Below are positions 7,621 through 8,670 of a DNA stretch of 8,670 nt, piece after piece. The first letter of the stretch is position 1, and each line of letters starts with the position of its first letter. Origin of the DNA: Deltaproteobacteria bacterium (GTDB taxonomy: Bacteria; Desulfobacterota; Binatia; DP-6); the NCBI GenBank assembly GCA_005879245.1, contig VBLA01000174.1, forward strand, positions 2,505 through 11,174. The letters run 5' to 3'. The translations under genes were made by a program, and so were the position numbers. The notes under the pieces were generated by a model, which was given only the letters and a program-made list of their open reading frames with translations, had not been told where the DNA came from and ran no database searches.

Positions 7621-8670
7621 TCAGCGCGCGCCCGGGGTATTCGCCGCCGACCGGAAGCGCCCGAGCCGGAGCTCCTCCCGGACGTCCCCGCTCATCGCAT
7701 GCAGCATCGGATCGAGGGGTATGCCGGTCGCATCGGCGACCCGGTCGACCACGCTGAACGCCGCGATCAGGGCACAGACGTCCACGAAGGCGTCGGGCGA
7801 CAGCTCCGCGCGGAGCGCCGTCCGCTCCCGGGCGATCGCCCCGTCGTCGCTCCCCAGCACCGCGTTCGTGAAGGCGATGAGCCGCGCCCCGTGCGGCACC
7901 CCTCCATCACTCTCAGCCCGACCCGTGACGACCGACAGCTCCACCGTCCCACCCGCGACCTGACTGCTCGCACGGAGCAGCGTGGCGTGTGCGGAGGTTC
8001 AGTAGAAGCACTCGTTCAGCGCGGAGACGCGCGCGGCGACGAGCTCCATCTGCGGGCGGTCGAGGGCGCGCCGCACGCTGGGATCGCTGATCTGCGCCAC
8101 CGGCACGTAGTGCGTGTCCGCCGCTCGGCGGAGCGCCCGCACCTCGGGCGGCACCAGGCTGAGCGCCCGCACGATGTTGGGGACGACCTCGGCCTCCCCG
8201 TAGAGGTCGGCGTCGGGCCCGGTGGCATCCTCGGGGGCGATCATCGGGACCCATGCGCCCTCGGGCTTCGCCCCGGCAGGGCGGTACCGGGACGGTTCCC
8301 CCGGCAGCGGCTCGGGCAGCGCGAAGGGCTCGATCCCGAGCGAGCGCGCGAAGTAGTCGAGACCCGCGACGATGGTCGTCACGCCGACCATCTCCACGTA
8401 GGGCCCCACGTCCAGCCCCCCGGCGATCACGCCTTCGAACCAGGTCTTCGAGAGCCTGGCCGGATCGGTGCGGATCCGATGGATGGCGTCGACGACGTCC
8501 TCCCGAAGCTCGCCGTCGGCGTGGTGGCGTCCCGTGATCGCGCCCGGTGACAGGCTCTCCTTGCGTGCCTGGCAGAGCCCGCAGCGCGAAGCCCGGCGAG
8601 ATTCCGCCGCGATCGCGGCCCGCTGCCGCCCGGTCCACCAGGTCCCCGGCGCGCACACGTGGTCCAGGAG
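7621..8670 (-). CDS. AhpD-like/CMD-family selenoprotein (CxxU active site), 5' end outside the window
   Basis: The reading frame runs from the window edge to 8002, meets TGA at 7999-8001, then continues in the same frame for 125 codons to a TGA at 7621-7623. If the internal TGA is read as selenocysteine (U), 349 residues are visible. Numbering from the edge, the centre reads E209-x11-C221-F-Y-U224-T-S-A-H228. In Mycobacterium tuberculosis AhpD the active site is E118, C130, C133, H137, with the same 12-3-4 spacing, so U replaces the second, reactive cysteine. Residues after U (FTNAVLG, LSPDAFVDVCALIAAF, VDRVADATGIPLD) are typical of the family's C-terminal helices, so the downstream part is not junk. 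Near the N-terminus lies a further pair, C30-G-L-C33, and the WWTGRQRAAIAAE segment. The likely role is thiol/selenol-based peroxide or disulfide chemistry; the substrate is unknown. A hairpin after the TGA supports recoding. The alternative is a nonsense mutation, which is less likely. Confidence 0.85.
7949..7997 (-). promoter_or_regulatory. Bacterial SECIS-like hairpin within the coding sequence
   Basis: Directly after the UGA, a perfect 6-bp apical stem (CUGCUC at 7980-7975 with GAGCAG at 7969-7964) closes a 5-nt loop, CGUGC (7974-7970). The loop begins 24 nt after the UGA, inside the 16-37 nt range described for bacterial SECIS elements, and a G is present in the first two loop positions as their consensus requires. 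A looser lower stem can be drawn (CCUCCGC at 7997-7991 with GCGGGUGG at 7956-7949, one bulged U), with a short GCC/GGU helix between. It would bind SelB carrying Sec-tRNA. The fold was made by hand; no energy was calculated. Confidence 0.68.
7999..8001 (-). other. In-frame UGA, predicted selenocysteine codon
   Basis: This codon follows NECFY and precedes TSAH. It falls on the position of the second cysteine of the CxxCxxxH site of AhpD-fold proteins. A single-base change of the third position (TGC or TGT) would give the usual cysteine. The frame is open on both sides. Confidence 0.82.

Noticed and set aside
7621..7944. A separate 107-residue gene starting at GTG 7944 on the minus strand.
   Set aside because: It is in phase with the upstream frame, has no ribosome binding site, and its sequence is the C-terminal half of the same AhpD/CMD-type domain. 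It is better read as the part after the selenocysteine codon.
7999..8001. The TGA as a simple nonsense mutation making a pseudogene.
   Set aside because: Position exactly at the catalytic cysteine, intact coding character on both sides and a hairpin at the right distance make chance unlikely. It remains the main alternative until the Sec machinery is shown.

Overview
The window is very GC-rich with strong GC bias at third codon positions, so open frames extend far on the antisense strands. It is a bacterial chromosomal segment from a soil or environmental lineage. The PAS-GGDEF style, the large secreted penicillin-acylase-type hydrolase and a selenocysteine-containing AhpD-like protein would suit a deltaproteobacterium-like group (Myxococcota, Desulfobacterota, Binatota or similar). 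This placement is a guess, since there is no rRNA or other marker gene. I see no tRNA, rRNA, CRISPR array, insertion sequence or phage gene.

Layout. (1) Positions 2-2274, + strand: the 3' part of an ABC-transporter ATPase gene, overlapping by ATGA a 556-residue polytopic ABC-2-type permease; together they form an export unit. (2) Positions 2284-3183, - strand: a PAS-GGDEF signalling protein. Its PAS domain lacks its first strand, and its nucleotide-binding residues differ from those of c-di-GMP synthases in a way that resembles the Hypr (cyclic AMP-GMP) subgroup. (3) Positions 3268-4603, + strand: a two-gene unit of an NAD-type short-chain dehydrogenase and a Cys-less carboxymuconolactone-decarboxylase-family protein with a clear ribosome binding site. 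(4) Positions 4619-7570, - strand: a 983-residue secreted Ntn-hydrolase of the penicillin acylase family. (5) Positions 7621-8670, - strand, running off the window: an AhpD/carboxymuconolactone-decarboxylase-like protein whose frame is interrupted by one in-frame TGA at 7999-8001.

The main discovery is region 5. The TGA lies exactly where the second cysteine of the AhpD active site (E-x11-C-x2-C-x3-H) should be. The frame continues for 125 conserved-looking codons, and a perfect 6-bp hairpin with a 5-nt loop lies 24 nt after the TGA. This is best read as a selenoprotein (CxxU) that routine gene calling would split into a truncated protein and a separate small hypothetical protein.

Working together. 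Regions 3 and 5 contain two different members of the AhpD-fold superfamily, one without cysteine and one with Cys/Sec, on either side of the acylase gene. The acylase and the SDR gene each have a TTGACG box about 30 nt before the ATG and no Shine-Dalgarno sequence, suggesting leaderless transcripts. The genes do not form an obvious single pathway. Gene ends are tightly packed (9- and 15-bp convergent gaps).
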